A stretch of 64,000 nucleotides of DNA from an uncultured Alsobacter sp. GTDB taxonomy: Bacteria; Pseudomonadota; Alphaproteobacteria; Rhizobiales; Beijerinckiaceae. The DNA lies in assembly GCF_945952055.1 (NCBI RefSeq), contig NZ_CAMFHB010000003.1, positions 62,001 through 126,000 of the forward strand. The letters run 5' to 3'. Below, piece by piece: positions 7,802 through 16,708 of this stretch. The translations under genes were made by a program, and so were the position numbers. Within the stretch, counting starts at the first letter, position 1, and each line of letters opens with the position of its first letter. The notes below the pieces were generated by a model that worked only from the letters and a program-made list of their open reading frames with translations, was not told the DNA's origin and did no database searches.

Positions 7802-10105
7802 ATGCGCATGGCCTTGCTCCCGATCGCGGGGGCGTTCCTCAGTGCCCTTCTCGGGCTTGCTCTCCACGCCACGGTCGGCCAGTCGCAGGGACAGCCGGTG
7901 CCGGCCGTCGCCGCCGACCACGTCGGCAGTGCAACCTGCGCGGGATGCCACGCCGCGCAGGCCGCCGACTGGCGCTCGTCCCACCACGCGCATGCCATGG
8001 CGCCGGCCAGTGACGCGACGGTGCTGGGCGACTTCTCGGGCGCGTCGGTCGAGGCCGGCGGCAGCCGTGGGCGCTTCAGCCGGGAGGGTGGGCGCTTCGT
8101 CGTCGAGACGGAGGGCCGCGACGGCAAGCCGGCCGCCTTCACGGTGACCGACGTCCTCGGCCTCGCGCCCCTGCAGCAGTACCTCGTCCGGTTCCCGGAC
8201 GGGCGTGTCCAGGTCCTGCCCTGGGCCTGGGACACGCGGCCGAAGGAGGCCGGCGGCCAGCGCTGGTTCCACGTCTACGGCGACGACCCGGTGCCTCCCT
8301 CCGATCCGCGTCACTGGACCCGGTTGCTCCAGGGGTGGAACCACATGTGCGCCGAGTGCCACGTCACGGCGATGGACAAGGGCTACGACGCCGCCACCGA
8401 CACCTTCCGCAGCACCTGGACCGAGCCGGGGGTCGGCTGCGAGAGCTGCCACGGTGGCGGGGCGAAGCACGTCGCCTGGGCGCGTTTGGGCGGCGCGCCG
8501 GCCGACGCGACCAAGGGCTTCGCGGCCGTGGCCGGCCGCAGGGCCCCGGTCGACTGGACGCCGGATCCCCAGACCGGCAGCCCGAAGGCGTCGGTGGCGC
8601 GCCCCGCCGGCGACGAGGTGGAGACGTGCGCGCGCTGCCATGCGCGGCGGGGACCCATCGCGTCCACGTGGGCGCCGGGGCGGCCCCTGGCCGACTCCTA
8701 TCGCCCGTCGCTCCTGACGCCCGATCTCTTCGAGGACGACGGGCAGATGCGCGACGAGGTGTTCAACGACCACGCCTTCAAGCAGAGCCTGATGTATGCC
8801 CGCGGCGTCGTGTGCAGCGATTGCCACGACCCTCATTCCGGCCGCCTGCGCGCGGCGGGCGCGTCGGTCTGCGGGCAGTGCCACGAGGCGGCACGCTTCG
8901 CCGACGTGCGGCACACGGGCCACAAGCCCGGCGCCGGCACGCCGGACTGCGTGTCCTGCCACATGCCGGTGCGCACCTACATGCAGGTCGATCGCCGGCA
9001 CGATCACTCCTTCCGCATCCCGCGCCCGGACCTGTCGGTGACGCTCGGAACGCCGAACGCCTGCACCGACTGCCACGCCGACAAGGATGCCCGCTGGGCG
9101 GCCGACGCGGTGACGGGCTGGCATGGGCCGACCCGGCGGGGCCACCAGACCTATGCCGGGGCGTTCCACGCCACGCGCGTGGGCGATCCGGCCGCGCGCG
9201 ACAGTCTTCAGGCCCTGGCCAACGATCCGGTCGTGCCGGCCGTGGCGCGCGCCACGGCGGTCGAGTTCCTGCGCGACTGGCCCTCGGCCGACACCGACGC
9301 GGCGCTCGTGCGCGCCCTGGCCGACCCCGACCCCCTCGTCAGGGCCACCGCGCTGCGCCAGCAGGACGGCCAGCCGCCGGAGGTTCGCTGGCGGCGGGCG
9401 TCCACCGCCCTGCGCGATCCGGTGCGCCTGGTCCGCATCGCGGCCGCCCTGCTGTTGGCCGACCGGCCCGCCTCGGGTCTGTCGTCGGAGGACGCCGCCG
9501 CGCTCGCCGCGGCCACGGCCGAACTCGAGACCTCGCTGCTGATCGAGGCGGACAGGCCCGATGCCCGCGTCGGCCTGGCGCAGCTCCGGATCCGGCAGGG
9601 GCGGCAGGCGGAGGCCGAGGCCGAGTACCGCGCCGCCCTTCGGCTCGAACCCGCCGCCGTGCCGGCCTCAGTCAATCTCTCCGACCTGCTGCGCCGCCTC
9701 GGTCGTGAGGCGGAGGCGCAGGACACGTTGCGCGACGGCCTCGCGCTGAGCCCCGACAGCGCGGCGCTGCACCACGCCCTCGGGCTGTCGCTCGTGCGCT
9801 CGCGCAGGACGGCCGAGGCCATCGAGAACCTGCGCCGCGCCGCCGAAGGCGAGCCGGGCAACGGACGCTACGCCTATGTGTACGGCGTGGCCCTGCAGAC
9901 CATCGGGCGAGCCGAGGACGGGCTCGGGGTGATGCGGCGGGCGCTGGCCCGCAGCCCCTCCGATGCCAATCTCCTGACGGCGCTGCTGCAGGCGGCGCTT
10001 CGCGCCAATGACGGCGCGCAGGCGGCGCCCCTGGCCGAACGCCTTGCCCGCGTGCGGCCGGACGACCCCGAGATCGCCAGGCTGGCGGCACGGCTCAGGC
10101 GCTGA
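7802..10105 (+). CDS. Exported octahaem c-type cytochrome with HEAT-like and TPR regions
   Basis: The 767-residue protein starts with a hydrophobic export signal. Eight CxxCH haem-binding motifs follow at about residues 46, 183, 213, 276, 338, 357, 383 and 421 (CAGCH, CAECH, CESCH, CARCH, CSDCH, CGQCH, CVSCH, CTDCH). A helical repeat-like segment (about 470-560) and a TPR region from about 590 to the end complete it. The haem part resembles cytochrome c554/multihaem families. The whole is expected in the periplasm as an electron-transfer or multihaem reductase protein with a protein-docking tail. It stands alone between tetR and an araC-type gene, with no visible partner quinol oxidase. I chose the ATG at 7802 because it directly precedes the signal peptide. 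Confidence 0.88.
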   Translation: MRMALLPIAGAFLSALLGLALHATVGQSQGQPVPAVAADHVGSATCAGCHAAQAADWRSSHHAHAMAPASDATVLGDFSGASVEAGGSRGRFSREGGRFVVETEGRDGKPAAFTVTDVLGLAPLQQYLVRFPDGRVQVLPWAWDTRPKEAGGQRWFHVYGDDPVPPSDPRHWTRLLQGWNHMCAECHVTAMDKGYDAATDTFRSTWTEPGVGCESCHGGGAKHVAWARLGGAPADATKGFAAVAGRRAPVDWTPDPQTGSPKASVARPAGDEVETCARCHARRGPIASTWAPGRPLADSYRPSLLTPDLFEDDGQMRDEVFNDHAFKQSLMYARGVVCSDCHDPHSGRLRAAGASVCGQCHEAARFADVRHTGHKPGAGTPDCVSCHMPVRTYMQVDRRHDHSFRIPRPDLSVTLGTPNACTDCHADKDARWAADAVTGWHGPTRRGHQTYAGAFHATRVGDPAARDSLQALANDPVVPAVARATAVEFLRDWPSADTDAALVRALADPDPLVRATALRQQDGQPPEVRWRRASTALRDPVRLVRIAAALLLADRPASGLSSEDAAALAAATAELETSLLIEADRPDARVGLAQLRIRQGRQAEAEAEYRAALRLEPAAVPASVNLSDLLRRLGREAEAQDTLRDGLALSPDSAALHHALGLSLVRSRRTAEAIENLRRAAEGEPGNGRYAYVYGVALQTIGRAEDGLGVMRRALARSPSDANLLTALLQAALRANDGAQAAPLAERLARVRPDDPEIARLAARLRR

Positions 10106-10120
10106 CGCCGGTCGCGCCTT

Positions 10121-10181
10121 GAGCATGCTTCGTGTCGATGGAAACGGAGCCTGCTCCAGGTTCCCTGCTGGTCGCATGCTC
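10121..10181. repeat. Inverted repeat between convergent genes
   Basis: GAGCATGC (10121-10128) and GCATGCTC (10174-10181) are perfect inverse copies around a 45-bp loop that itself can fold (GGAG...CTCC). Palindromic elements starting GAGCATG and ending CATGCTC are common between genes in Rhizobiales, from general knowledge. Here it could end transcription of the cytochrome gene and the convergent araC-type gene. Confidence 0.45.
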
Positions 10182-10220
10182 GTCGCGAAAAGCCGGATGC
10201 CGCCTTTGCGCAGCGCGCCC

Positions 10221-11231
10221 TTAGGGCTCCAGGTCGCGCCAGGCGGACGGCGTCATGCCCGTCCAGCGCCGGAAGGCGCGGATGAAGTGGGCTGAGTCGG
10301 AATAGCCCAGCGACATGGCGACTTCCGTGACGGTGGCGGTGCCGTCGCGCATGCGCTCCATCGCCAGGTCCTTGCGGATGTCGTCGACGATTGCCTCGAA
10401 GGTGATGCCGGCCTCGTCCAGCCGGCGCTGCAGCGTCCGCTGGGCGACGCCGAGGACGCGGGCCGAGGCGGTGAGCGTCACGGGACCTTCGGCGAGGCGT
10501 GCCGTCACCAGCGCACGAAGCGTCTGCAGAAGTCTTTCCTCGCGCAGCCGGAACGCCATCAGCTCGCGCTCCGGCGTCTGCGGGCCGTCTTCGCCGGCGA
10601 CCGAGGGCGGCACCACCACGCGCCGGCGCAGGACATCGGTGCCGAAGACCAGTCGGCTTTCCTCGCCCTCCCCGAAAACGACGGGAGCCCCGAAGTAGTC
10701 CTCGTAGTCCGCGCGGCGTCCGCGCAGCGCATGCGGGAAGACGACGCGCGCCGGCGACCAGTCGGAGCCGACGAGGGAGCGGATGAACTGCAGGTGGAAG
10801 GCGGCAGCACCCTCGCACAGGATGCGCGAGGTGCCCGCCGGCTCGCCATGGAAGTTCTGGGCCCAGACGGCCTCGCCGGACTCCATGCGCAGGCCGAGCC
10901 GGATATGGGTCTGCATGGCGGGCATCTGCCGCGCATGGGCATCGAGGCACTCCGCGATGGACCGCCCGGACGCGAGGGCCAGGCCGGCCTTTCCGAGGCG
11001 CGCCGGGATCGCCGACCGGCCCAGGCTGAGACCCACGTGAGCCTGGCCGAGGGCACGGGCCGCGGCCTCGAGGACCGCTGCGATCTGGGCACGGTAGACC
11101 ACCGTTCCCGCCTGGGTTTCGGCTGCACTCATCCCGCCGGCGCTGAACACGGCGTCGGGACGAAGGCCTGCCTCGCCGAGATAGGCGGGCAGCATGTGCA
11201 GGATGGCGGCGCGGGCTACGGGGGTGGACAT
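10221..11231 (-). CDS. AraC family regulator (arabinose-binding-like N domain, OruR/ArgR type)
   Basis: The 336-residue protein has an N-terminal ligand domain of the PF12625 type (about 20-205) and a C-terminal AraC double helix-turn-helix. The first HTH is around VTLTASARVLGVAQRTLQRRL. The second lies in VTEVAMSLGYSDSAHFIRAFRRWTGMTPSAWR, a textbook AraC ending. Proteins of this type usually activate amino-acid, lipid or aromatic catabolism genes. The gene is convergent with the cytochrome gene. The arylsulfatase gene upstream in the same direction ends about 100 bp away. No target is evident from the window. Confidence 0.9.
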   Translation of the reverse strand: MSTPVARAAILHMLPAYLGEAGLRPDAVFSAGGMSAAETQAGTVVYRAQIAAVLEAAARALGQAHVGLSLGRSAIPARLGKAGLALASGRSIAECLDAHARQMPAMQTHIRLGLRMESGEAVWAQNFHGEPAGTSRILCEGAAAFHLQFIRSLVGSDWSPARVVFPHALRGRRADYEDYFGAPVVFGEGEESRLVFGTDVLRRRVVVPPSVAGEDGPQTPERELMAFRLREERLLQTLRALVTARLAEGPVTLTASARVLGVAQRTLQRRLDEAGITFEAIVDDIRKDLAMERMRDGTATVTEVAMSLGYSDSAHFIRAFRRWTGMTPSAWRDLEP

Positions 11232-11329
11232 CGTTCTGCCCTTCGCGGCGACGCGGAGGAAATATATCGCCGGCCGCGAATGGTATCTGACACAGGCCGG
11301 GACTTCAACGAAGTCCCGGCCTGCCGCAT

Positions 11330-12760
11330 TCAGTCACCGACTGTGAAGAACGAGTCGTCGTTGGGGAAGACGGGGGTCGGCAGTTCGCGTCCCATGTAGG
11401 ACTTGAAAGTCTGCTGGAAGAACATCGACGGCTTCATCTCGTTGGCCAGCGTGTCGATGCGCTTGCGCAGGTCCGCGACGATCTGGGGATTGTCCGCTGC
11501 GACGTTCTGCGCTTCCGCCGGATCCTTCGCGACGTTGTAGAGCTCGAACTTGGCCGGCAGAGGCGCCTTCCAGTGCAGCTTCCAGTCGCCCTGGCGGACC
11601 GTGCCGCGGAACAGCTCGACGTTGTTGACAATCTCGTTGCGGGGCGAGGGCGCGCCCTCGCTGATCGTCTTCCACACGTCCATGCCGTCGAGCGGCTTGG
11701 TGCCGGCAAGATTGCCCCCGGCCCGCGCCACGAGCGTCGGCATCATGTCCACGACATGCATCATGCCATCGACCTTCTGCGCCTTGATCTTGCCCGGCCA
11801 GTTGGCGAACGCCATGGCGCGCGTGCCGCCTTCGTAGAGGCTGCCCTTGCCGTCCCGGAACGGGCCGTTGCTGGCGGGCGGTGCGCCCTTGGTGGCGATC
11901 TGGCCGGCGAACATGGCCGACTTCACGCCGCCGTTGTCGCTGTGGAAGACGATCAGCGTGTTGTCACGCATGCCCTTCTTCTTCAGCGCGTCGAGCACGG
12001 CCTTCACCTGGTCGTCCATGGCGCTGATCATGGCGGCATAGGTGCGACGGTTCTCGTCCGCGATGCCCTTGAACCGGTCGATGTACTCCTTCGGCGCCAT
12101 CAGCGGCGTGTGGGGCGCCGTGAAGGCCAGGTACATGAACATCGGCCGCTTCGGATCGTGCTTCTCGATGTAGCGAACCGCGTCGCGCCCCAGGAGCGTC
12201 GTGACGTAGCCCGGCTCGTCGAGCTTCTTGTCGTTACGATACCAGTCGGTGATGCCGTCGATCTTGTGCGTGTTGTAGTCGATCTCGCCGATCAGGGCGC
12301 CGTACTGGTAGTCGAAGCCGCGCTGGCGCGGCCAGAGCTTGCGGTCGGCATGGCCGAGGTGCCACTTGCCAATGATGGCGGTGTCATAGCCGGCTTCCTT
12401 CAGGACCTGCGGCAGGAGCTTCTCGTCCTGCGGGATGCCGTAGGTCTGCTCGGGCAGGATCACGAAGCTCTGGAGGCCGTAGCGCAGCGGATAGCGCCCA
12501 GTCATCAGCGCCGCGCGAGTCGGCGTGCACATCGGCTGGACATAGAACTGCTCCAGCGTGGCGCCTTCGTTGGCGAGCTGGTCCAGCGTCGGCGTCTTGA
12601 GGTCCGGGCTGCGGAAACCGAGGTCGGCCCAGCCCAGGTCGTCGGCGAGGATGTAGAGGATGTTGGGCTTGGTGGCATCGGCTTGCGCCGAGGCCGGCCG
12701 CGGCGCGGCGACGAAGGCCGCGCATGCGGCCAGGGCCGCGATCTTCAGGATACGCATCAT
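11330..12760 (-). CDS. Arylsulfatase (type I sulfatase), exported
   Basis: The 476-residue protein begins with a signal peptide cleaved after PASAQA (about residue 27). The sulfatase metal motif ILADDLGWADLG lies at 37-48. The formylglycine motif CTPTR, with Cys78, is inside MCTPTRAALMTGRYPLR. Cys78 must be oxidised to formylglycine by a maturase that is not in the window. Later conserved parts include GKWHLGH and SDNGG. It removes sulfate from sulfate esters in the periplasm, so it serves sulfur scavenging or glycan breakdown. It is the last of three same-strand genes with a beta-barrel protein and a small exported protein, 49 bp downstream of the barrel gene. Confidence 0.92.
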   Translation of the reverse strand: MMRILKIAALAACAAFVAAPRPASAQADATKPNILYILADDLGWADLGFRSPDLKTPTLDQLANEGATLEQFYVQPMCTPTRAALMTGRYPLRYGLQSFVILPEQTYGIPQDEKLLPQVLKEAGYDTAIIGKWHLGHADRKLWPRQRGFDYQYGALIGEIDYNTHKIDGITDWYRNDKKLDEPGYVTTLLGRDAVRYIEKHDPKRPMFMYLAFTAPHTPLMAPKEYIDRFKGIADENRRTYAAMISAMDDQVKAVLDALKKKGMRDNTLIVFHSDNGGVKSAMFAGQIATKGAPPASNGPFRDGKGSLYEGGTRAMAFANWPGKIKAQKVDGMMHVVDMMPTLVARAGGNLAGTKPLDGMDVWKTISEGAPSPRNEIVNNVELFRGTVRQGDWKLHWKAPLPAKFELYNVAKDPAEAQNVAADNPQIVADLRKRIDTLANEMKPSMFFQQTFKSYMGRELPTPVFPNDDSFFTVGD

Positions 12761-12809
12761 GGTAATCTTCCCCGAGGGATGCTGGGCGAATGACTGAACG
12801 GTGGTGGGG

Positions 12810-13619
12810 TCAGAACCGCGAGACGATGCCGAACATCGGCCCGTGCTGGAGCGCGTCGAAGACGAAGGTGCCGTTGCGGTAGTCGACCTTCATGGCGCGA
12901 TAGCCGGCGAAGCCGGAGACGCTCTTCGTGAAGTTGTAGCCGAGCCCGCCGAAGACGTCCCACTCGTAGCGGGAGCCGCCGCCGCCGGCGAAGCCCATGA
13001 GCGTGGCGTAGAAGGACTCGTTGAAGTTCACCTTGACGCGGGCGCCGACCACGGCGTCCGCCCACTGTTCGCTCTCGCTGAGGACCAGCGTGGCAGGCAG
13101 CGTCTGGACGCGAAGCTTGGTGTTCACCGAGAAGCCGCGCACGCCGACGAACCCGTCGACCGAATAGGCTGGGTCGTCGACGATGCGGTAGCCCGCCGCG
13201 CCCAGCGCGATGGTCGAACCGCTTTCCACCGTGATGCGCGCCGGGAAACCGGCCGGGAAGAACGTCTTGTCGGGCGAGATCTTGCTGGCGATCAGGTCGA
13301 AGAACAGCAGGGCGCGGCCGTACTGCGCCTCGCCCGCCGCCATGATGCCGCCGTCGAGGTTCTTCACCACCTGGTCGAAGCCGATCGAGACGTTGGCGGC
13401 CGGCAGCGGCGGCAGGGTGCGCAGCCGTCCCTCCAGGCCGGTCGCCCAGAGATAGGCCGCCATCGTGAAGGTCCACTGCGGCCCCATCACGACAGGCGCG
13501 GGCGCCATGGCCGGGGCGCGGCTCGGCAGGTCGGCGGCGCGGGCCGGCGCGACCGCGGCGATGGCCGACAGGGCGGCCGCGGACAGGGGAAGCAGCAGGC
13601 GGGAGATCAGGCTTGGCAT
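12810..13619 (-). CDS. Outer-membrane beta-barrel protein
   Basis: The 269-residue protein has a cleavable signal (AxA at PARAAD, about residue 29). Alternating hydrophobic/aromatic strands rich in Gly and Tyr follow, and the chain ends in a C-terminal Phe, as outer-membrane barrels do. There are about eight to twelve strand-like segments, for example WTFTMAAYLWATGLEG at the front. I do not recognise a named family beyond general outer-membrane/porin-like barrels of Alphaproteobacteria. It is placed directly upstream of the arylsulfatase, so a role in uptake or surface display of sulfated substrate is possible but unproven. Confidence 0.75.
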   Translation of the reverse strand: MPSLISRLLLPLSAAALSAIAAVAPARAADLPSRAPAMAPAPVVMGPQWTFTMAAYLWATGLEGRLRTLPPLPAANVSIGFDQVVKNLDGGIMAAGEAQYGRALLFFDLIASKISPDKTFFPAGFPARITVESGSTIALGAAGYRIVDDPAYSVDGFVGVRGFSVNTKLRVQTLPATLVLSESEQWADAVVGARVKVNFNESFYATLMGFAGGGGSRYEWDVFGGLGYNFTKSVSGFAGYRAMKVDYRNGTFVFDALQHGPMFGIVSRF

Positions 13620-13644
13620 GGCGGTTCTGGCTCGACGGATGCGA

Positions 13645-14055
13645 TTACTGGGTCGGGGGCACGCAATAGTTCCAGTAGCCCTTGGTCTTGGTGTTGTCGG
13701 ACCAGAACCAGCAGAGCTCGGGAGACGGCGGTTTCGGCGCCACGGCCACCGCGCTGGCGACGATGATCGTGCCGATCGTCACGCCGGCGACCACGCGGCC
13801 CCAGTACCAGGGACGCGCCACGGGCACGGGCCGCACGGGCGCCACGACGACCGCGCGCCGCGGCGCGGGGCGCGTGTGCACCGCTGTCGCGCCGCCATAC
13901 CTGTTGCGATGGACCACGGTGGCGGCGGAGGCGGAGGGAACCACCTCGGGCGCCAGGGCGATGAAGGCCGCGACGAGGGCGGCCCCGGAGAGAAGCGAGG
14001 TGGCAGGGGAGGACAAGAGCGGGCCTCTGAAGCGTGGCAGTGAGACTCGCGCCAC
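13645..14055 (-). CDS. Small exported or membrane-anchored hypothetical protein
   Basis: The 136-residue product has an N-terminal hydrophobic signal segment, probably cleaved after SASA. A basic, Pro/Arg/Val-rich middle and a second short hydrophobic stretch follow (WGRVVAGVTIGTIIVASAVAV). The end is aromatic, with LCWFWSDNTKTKGYWNYC. Short alphaproteobacterial exported proteins with a similar W/Y-rich, two-cysteine tail are common and uncharacterised. It is the first gene of the group with the beta-barrel and the arylsulfatase, and a palindrome lies 31-56 bp upstream of its start. Function unknown. Confidence 0.65.
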   Translation of the reverse strand: MARVSLPRFRGPLLSSPATSLLSGAALVAAFIALAPEVVPSASAATVVHRNRYGGATAVHTRPAPRRAVVVAPVRPVPVARPWYWGRVVAGVTIGTIIVASAVAVAPKPPSPELCWFWSDNTKTKGYWNYCVPPTQ

Positions 14056-14085
14056 GCTAGCGCCGGCCCCCTCGGGACGATTGCC

Positions 14086-14111
14086 ATTTCACGCCAACCA
14101 ATGCGTGAAAT
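14086..14111. promoter_or_regulatory. 26-bp inverted repeat upstream of the sulfatase gene group
   Basis: ATTTCACGC and GCGTGAAAT are perfect 9-bp inverted arms around an 8-bp spacer. The repeat is 31 bp upstream of the start of the small exported protein and 22 bp downstream of the stop of the same-strand hydrolase. No T tract follows, so an operator fits better than a terminator. Confidence 0.5.
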
Positions 14112-14133
14112 TGAACGTAGAAGTTGATCAAAC

Positions 14134-14910
14134 TTAAGCTAGGCCACGCAGAAAGCCAATCAGCTCGGCAATGACGAGCTCCGGCTTCTCGCGGTGGGGG
14201 ACATGGCCGCAATCCGCCAGGGTCACGGCCCGGGCCGGACCACCCGCCCGGGCGACGATCCGCTGCGGATGGGCCAGGGATCCATACTCGTCGCGGTCGC
14301 CGTGCAGCGCCAGCAGCGGGCACGACAGACGCCCCAGGTCTTCGTCCTGCGACCAGTCGGCGAAGTCGGGCGAGAGCCACGTCTGCGTCCAGGCCTCGAG
14401 CACGAAGCGCGCCTTGTCGCCGTGGTAGCGGGCGAGCCGCTCCATCTGGCCCGGCTCCGCGAAGGCCGCCTTGGCCTCCAAGATCCCCTGCAGCGTGCGA
14501 TCCTCGACGAAGGCCTGGGACGCGATGGTGATCACGCCCTGGCAGAGCCCGCCGTGGCTTGCCGCCGTCGCCACCGCCATCGCCCCGCCGACGCTGTGTC
14601 CGAGCAGGACGAGCGGGCCGAGCCCCAGGGCCTCGCTCAAGGCCGGCACCGCGGTGCGAGCCTCCTCGCGGATGAAGTCCGGCCCGATCGGTCCCGGATG
14701 CGCGTCGGACCGCCCAAAGCCGAGCCGGTCATAGGCCACCACCCGCAGGGTGGTGGCGGCCGCGAGCCTTGCGGGGAAATCGCGCCACAGGTCCACGCAG
14801 CCGAGGGAGTCGTGGAAGAGGAGAATGGCCGGCGCGGGCGCGGCGGCGCCCCAGGACCGCGTGAACAGTCGTCCGCCCGGTGTCTCGACGTGGTGATCGG
14901 TGGTGTCCAT
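14134..14910 (-). CDS. Alpha/beta fold hydrolase
   Basis: From the ATG at 14910 the protein has 258 residues. Nucleophile elbow GHSVG is at 104-108 (Ser106). The likely acid is Asp207 in LHGDRDEYG, and the histidine is His236 in CGHVPHREKP. An HD motif (LFHDSLG) supplies the oxyanion region. The family includes haloalkane dehalogenases, ring-cleavage-product hydrolases and esterases. Substrate is not predictable. The reading frame is open 36 bp further upstream, but the extra residues look unrelated to the fold. It stands alone upstream of the exported-protein/sulfatase group. Confidence 0.85.
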   Translation of the reverse strand: MDTTDHHVETPGGRLFTRSWGAAAPAPAILLFHDSLGCVDLWRDFPARLAAATTLRVVAYDRLGFGRSDAHPGPIGPDFIREEARTAVPALSEALGLGPLVLLGHSVGGAMAVATAASHGGLCQGVITIASQAFVEDRTLQGILEAKAAFAEPGQMERLARYHGDKARFVLEAWTQTWLSPDFADWSQDEDLGRLSCPLLALHGDRDEYGSLAHPQRIVARAGGPARAVTLADCGHVPHREKPELVIAELIGFLRGLA

Positions 14911-15023
14911 GCCGCGGTGATTGGACGCTCGGACCACTGCCGTCAATCCGGCGCGTGATGCAAGCGCTCCCGTCCCAGCCTGACCGTCGAGACGTGGTCG
15001 TACGATGAGTGAGCTGGCGGACC

Positions 15024-15048
15024 GGGGCCCGGGCGTCGCCCGGACCCC
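15024..15048 (-). terminator. GC-rich hairpin after the aldehyde dehydrogenase gene
   Basis: GGGG-C-CCGGGC-GTC-GCCCGG-A-CCCC folds into a 10-pair stem with one mismatch, 11 bp beyond the stop codon. There is no T run, which is usual in very GC-rich genomes. It is a likely but unproven terminator. Confidence 0.4.
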
Positions 15049-15058
15049 CGCACGGCTC

Positions 15059-16576
15059 TTAGAAGAAGCCGAGCTTCTTCGGGGAGTAGCTGACCAGCAT
15101 GTTCTTGGTCTGCTGATAGTGGTCGAGCATCATCTTGTGCGTCTCGCGCCCGATGCCGGATTGCTTGTAGCCGCCGAAGGCCGCGTGGGCCGGGTAGGCG
15201 TGGTAGCAGTTCGTCCAGACGCGACCGGCCTGGATGGAGCGTCCGAAGCGGTAGGCGCGGTTGCCGTCGCGGGTCCAGATGCCGGCGCCCAGCCCGTAGA
15301 GCGTGTCGTTGGCGATCGACAGGGCCTCCTCGTCGTCCCTGAAGGTGGTGACCGAGACGACCGGTCCGAAGATCTCCTCCTGGAAGATCCGCATCCGGTT
15401 ATGACCCTTGAAGACGGTGGGCTGGACGTAGAAGCCGCCGGCGAGGTCACCCGGCAGTTCGGCGCGGCCGCCACCGATCAGCACCTCGGCGCCTTCCGCG
15501 CGGCCGATGTCGATGTAGGAGAGGATCTTGTCGAGCTGCTCGCCGGAGGCCTGCGCGCCGATCATCGTGGCGGGGTCGAGCGGGTCGCCCTGCACGATGG
15601 CGGCGACGCGCTTCAGCGCCTTCTCCATGAACCGGTCGTAGATGGCCTCGTGCACCAGCGCGCGGCTGGGACAGGTGCAGACCTCGCCCTGGTTGAGCGC
15701 GAACATCACGAAGCCCTCGATGGCCTTGTCGAGGAAGTCGTCGTCCTCGGCCGTGACGTCCCTGAAGAAGATGTTGGGCGACTTGCCGCCCAGTTCCAGC
15801 GTCACCGGGATGAGGTTCTGGCTGGCGTACTGCATGATCAGCCGGCCCGTGCCGGTCTCGCCGGTGAAGGCGATCTTGGCGATGCGGCCGCTGGAGGCGA
15901 GCGGCTTGCCGGCTTCCAGGCCGAAGCCGTTCACGACGTTGAGCACGCCCGGCGGCAGCAGGTCGCCGATCACCTCGAGCAGCACGTGGATCGAAGCCGG
16001 GGTCTGTTCGGCGGGCTTCAGCACCACGCAATTGCCGGCCGCCAGCGCAGGCGCGAGCTTCCACACGGCCATCAGGATCGGGAAGTTCCACGGGATGATC
16101 TGGCCGACGACGCCCAGGGGCTCGTGGAAATGGTAGGCGATGGTGTCGTGGTCGATTTCGGAGATGGCGCCCTCTTGCGACCTCACCGCGCCGGCGAAGT
16201 AGCGGAAGTGGTCGATGGCGAGCGGAATGTCGGCGGCCGTCGTCTCGCGGATCGGTTTGCCGTTGTCCCAGGTTTCGGCCAGCGCCAGGCGGTCGAGGTT
16301 GTCCTCTATCGCATCGGCGATGCGGTTGAGGATGAGGGCGCGCTCGGCGGCGCTGGTGCGACCCCACGCGTCCTTCGCGGCGTGAGCCGCGTCGAGGGCG
16401 GCCTCGACGTCGTCGGCGTCGGAGCGCGCGATCTCGCACAGGACCTGGCCGTTCACGGGCGAGGTGTTGTCGAAGTAGCGGCCGGCTTTCGGTGCGACCC
16501 ACTTGCCGCCGATGTAGTTGCCGTAGCGCGGGGCGAAAGGCGCCTTGGTGGAGCGGAGCAGTTCGGGCTTGTTCAT
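15059..16576 (-). CDS. NAD-dependent aldehyde dehydrogenase
   Basis: The 505-residue enzyme is full length for the ALDH superfamily. The oxyanion asparagine is in PWNFP, the NAD loop is FTGETGTGR, the general base is Glu261 in ELGGKSP, and the nucleophile is Cys300 in NQGEVC. Sequence style fits the AldA/ExaC acetaldehyde dehydrogenase group, which oxidises acetaldehyde or short aldehydes to acids. The start at 16576 (MNKPELL) has AGGGAGGAT just upstream. The gene follows a GAF-Fis regulator in the same direction. A TGTC/GACA palindrome in the 132-bp gap is the probable control site. Ethanol or acetoin-linked metabolism is inferred. Confidence 0.92.
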   Translation of the reverse strand: MNKPELLRSTKAPFAPRYGNYIGGKWVAPKAGRYFDNTSPVNGQVLCEIARSDADDVEAALDAAHAAKDAWGRTSAAERALILNRIADAIEDNLDRLALAETWDNGKPIRETTAADIPLAIDHFRYFAGAVRSQEGAISEIDHDTIAYHFHEPLGVVGQIIPWNFPILMAVWKLAPALAAGNCVVLKPAEQTPASIHVLLEVIGDLLPPGVLNVVNGFGLEAGKPLASSGRIAKIAFTGETGTGRLIMQYASQNLIPVTLELGGKSPNIFFRDVTAEDDDFLDKAIEGFVMFALNQGEVCTCPSRALVHEAIYDRFMEKALKRVAAIVQGDPLDPATMIGAQASGEQLDKILSYIDIGRAEGAEVLIGGGRAELPGDLAGGFYVQPTVFKGHNRMRIFQEEIFGPVVSVTTFRDDEEALSIANDTLYGLGAGIWTRDGNRAYRFGRSIQAGRVWTNCYHAYPAHAAFGGYKQSGIGRETHKMMLDHYQQTKNMLVSYSPKKLGFF

Positions 16577-16673
16577 GCGATCCTCCCTCGGTCGACGCGT
16601 CGTGCGTCGGCAGCGACAGTCGGATCGGGAGGGCATCGTGTCAGCCCGGCCGCGGGCGGCCGGCGAGGGGACC

Positions 16674-16691
16674 TGTCGCACGGTTGAGACA
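16674..16691. promoter_or_regulatory. Probable binding site of the GAF-Fis regulator
   Basis: TGTCGCA-CGGT-TGAGACA is an 18-bp inverted repeat with 7-bp arms and one arm mismatch. It lies 98 bp upstream of the aldehyde dehydrogenase start. Fis-type HTH activators often bind TGTC/GACA-like dyads. I see no convincing -24/-12 sigma-54 promoter beside it. Confidence 0.5.
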
Positions 16692-16708
16692 CTGTGCAGT
16701 GCAATAAC

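Noticed and set aside
16577-16673. Sigma-54 promoter before the aldehyde dehydrogenase
   Set aside because: No convincing GG-N10-GC arrangement with the TGGCAC/TTGC context was found, and the regulator lacks the AAA+ domain.
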